A DNA stretch of 13,564 nt, taken from contig VSNH01000097.1 in assembly GCA_009774215.1 (NCBI GenBank), forward strand, positions 1-13,564, read 5' to 3'. This stretch comes from Lachnospiraceae bacterium (GTDB lineage Bacteria; Bacillota; Clostridia; Lachnospirales; Lachnospiraceae). Under the pieces are notes generated by a model. That model had not been told where the DNA came from. It ran no database searches and worked only from the letters and a program-made list of their open reading frames with translations. Every line of letters starts with the position of its first letter. Position 1 is the stretch's first letter. Both the position numbers and the translations under genes were made by a program. Positions 12,474-13,564 of the stretch are shown here, in pieces.

Positions 12474-13564
12474 ATGTCATTAAACAAGAAATCGGTAGAT
12501 GATATCAACGTGAAGGGCAAACGCGTTCTGGTAAGATGCGACTTTAACGTGCCCTTAAAGGAAGGAAAGATCACGGACGAGACCCGTATCGTAGCTGCGC
12601 TTCCCACAATCAAGAAGCTTCTCGATGACGGCGGCAAGGTGATCCTTTGCTCCCATCTCGGCAAGGTGAAGAACGGCCCCAACGAGGGTGAGTCACTTGC
12701 GCCTGTGGCGGAGAGACTTTCCGAGAAGCTCGGCAAGCCCGTCAATTTTGTAAAGGACGACAACGTGACCGGCGAGGCTGCTACAGCTGCTGTTGCGGCT
12801 ATGAACGAGGGAGACGTGGTGCTCTTACAGAATACCCGTTTCCGCGGCAAGGAGGAGACCAAGCCGAAGGAGGCAGGTGAGGCTTTCGCGAAGGAACTGG
12901 CTGATCTGGCTGATGTTTATGTGTGCGATGCATTCGGTTCCGCTCACAGAGCGCACGCTTCCGTGGCTGTTGTGACCAAATATATCACCGAAAAGGGCGG
13001 TGAGAATGCTGTCGGCTACCTGATGCAGAAGGAAATCGACTTCCTAGGCAACGCGGTGGAGAATCCGGTGAGACCTTTCGTGGCAATTCTCGGTGGCGCG
13101 AAGGTTGCGGATAAGTTGAACGTAATCAACAACCTGCTTGAGAAATGCGACACCCTGATTATCGGCGGCGGCATGGCGTTCACCTTCTTAAAGGCAAAGG
13201 GCTATGAGATCGGCAATTCCCTCGTGGACGACGAGAAGATTGACTACTGTAAGGAAATGATGGAGAAGGCTGAAAAGCTTGGCAAACAGCTTTTACTGCC
13301 CATCGACACCGGCGTTGCTTCCGGGTTCCCGAACCCTATCGACGGTCCGATCGATGTGGAGTATGTGGACTCTGACAAGATTCCGGCGGACAAGGAAGGT
13401 CTTGACATTGGTCCCAAGACACAGGAGCTTTTCGCAAACGCTGTGAAGTCTGCGAAGACCGTTGTGTGGAACGGCCCTATGGGCGTGTTCGAGCACCCGA
13501 CCTTGGCCAAGGGTACCATCGCCGTTGCGAAGGCGCTGGCTGAGACGGACGCTACCACCATCAT
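12474..13564 (+). CDS. pgk: Phosphoglycerate kinase, 3' end outside window
   Basis: The frame is open from ATG 12474 to the window edge: 363 complete codons of about 400. The enzyme transfers the acyl phosphate of 1,3-bisphosphoglycerate to ADP, the first ATP-yielding glycolytic step. Visible: VLVRCDFNVPL (18-28), the PGK signature; substrate-binding HLGK (61-64); QNTRF (119-123); DAFGSAHRAHAS with the conserved AHR; ILGGAKVADKL in the nucleotide site; IIGGGMAFTFLKA; DIGPKT; and WNGPMGVFE near the cut. The missing end would carry the GGGDS loop and terminal helix. GGAGG at 12461-12465 precedes the start by 8 bases. It lies 111 bases after gap, and the codon bias is like that of gap, so the two are probably partly co-transcribed. 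A TATAAT at 12453-12458 is too close to the ribosome site to be its promoter. Confidence 0.97.
   Translation, partial: MSLNKKSVDDINVKGKRVLVRCDFNVPLKEGKITDETRIVAALPTIKKLLDDGGKVILCSHLGKVKNGPNEGESLAPVAERLSEKLGKPVNFVKDDNVTGEAATAAVAAMNEGDVVLLQNTRFRGKEETKPKEAGEAFAKELADLADVYVCDAFGSAHRAHASVAVVTKYITEKGGENAVGYLMQKEIDFLGNAVENPVRPFVAILGGAKVADKLNVINNLLEKCDTLIIGGGMAFTFLKAKGYEIGNSLVDDEKIDYCKEMMEKAEKLGKQLLLPIDTGVASGFPNPIDGPIDVEYVDSDKIPADKEGLDIGPKTQELFANAVKSAKTVVWNGPMGVFEHPTLAKGTIAVAKALAETDATTI

Overview
The window looks like chromosome from a spore-forming member of the Clostridia, most likely Lachnospiraceae. This rests on the spoIIM and spoVB-type genes, the partial-NUDIX/spoIIM/xerD order, strong GGAGG-type ribosome sites, and the protein styles of DAHP synthase, MnmA, GAPDH and PGK. 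The organism call is inference; no rRNA or other marker gene is present.

Layout. 1-1877 (+): the tail of a NUDIX hydrolase, spoIIM, a possible 51-codon small ORF, and a XerD-like tyrosine recombinase with its own promoter. 1877-2490: about 600 bases without a convincing gene but crowded with inverted repeats, including a 168-bp fold-back and one good terminator hairpin. 2491-4526 (-): a MATE efflux transporter and its upstream MarR-family regulator, whose promoter is built into two mirror-image operator copies. 4546-5729 (-): a DAHP synthase (aromatic amino acid pathway) with a clear promoter and two hairpins in its short leader. 5801-7252 (-): a SpoVB/MurJ-like flippase. 7401-8471 (+): mnmA, the tRNA 2-thiouridylase. 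8464-11026 (-): a PHP-family histidinol-phosphatase-like gene followed by a multi-pass membrane diguanylate cyclase, which overlaps the mnmA end tail to tail. 11044-11195: a MITE-like element with inverted ends and near-perfect flanking direct repeats, between the PHP gene and gap. 11272-13564 (+): gap (GAPDH) with a palindromic operator and promoter, then pgk, cut by the window end.

How the parts work together. gap and pgk are consecutive glycolytic steps and probably share a transcript with a hairpin between them. marR and MATE form a classic self-regulated efflux pair resembling mepR-mepA. The PHP and GGDEF genes are 31 bases apart and probably co-transcribed. The rest is ordinary housekeeping. 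I saw no wholly new multi-gene system. The most interesting material is in the non-coding DNA: the fold-back/hairpin region after xerD, the MITE-like element that appears to have duplicated a ribosome-binding site, and the nested MarR operator/promoter.
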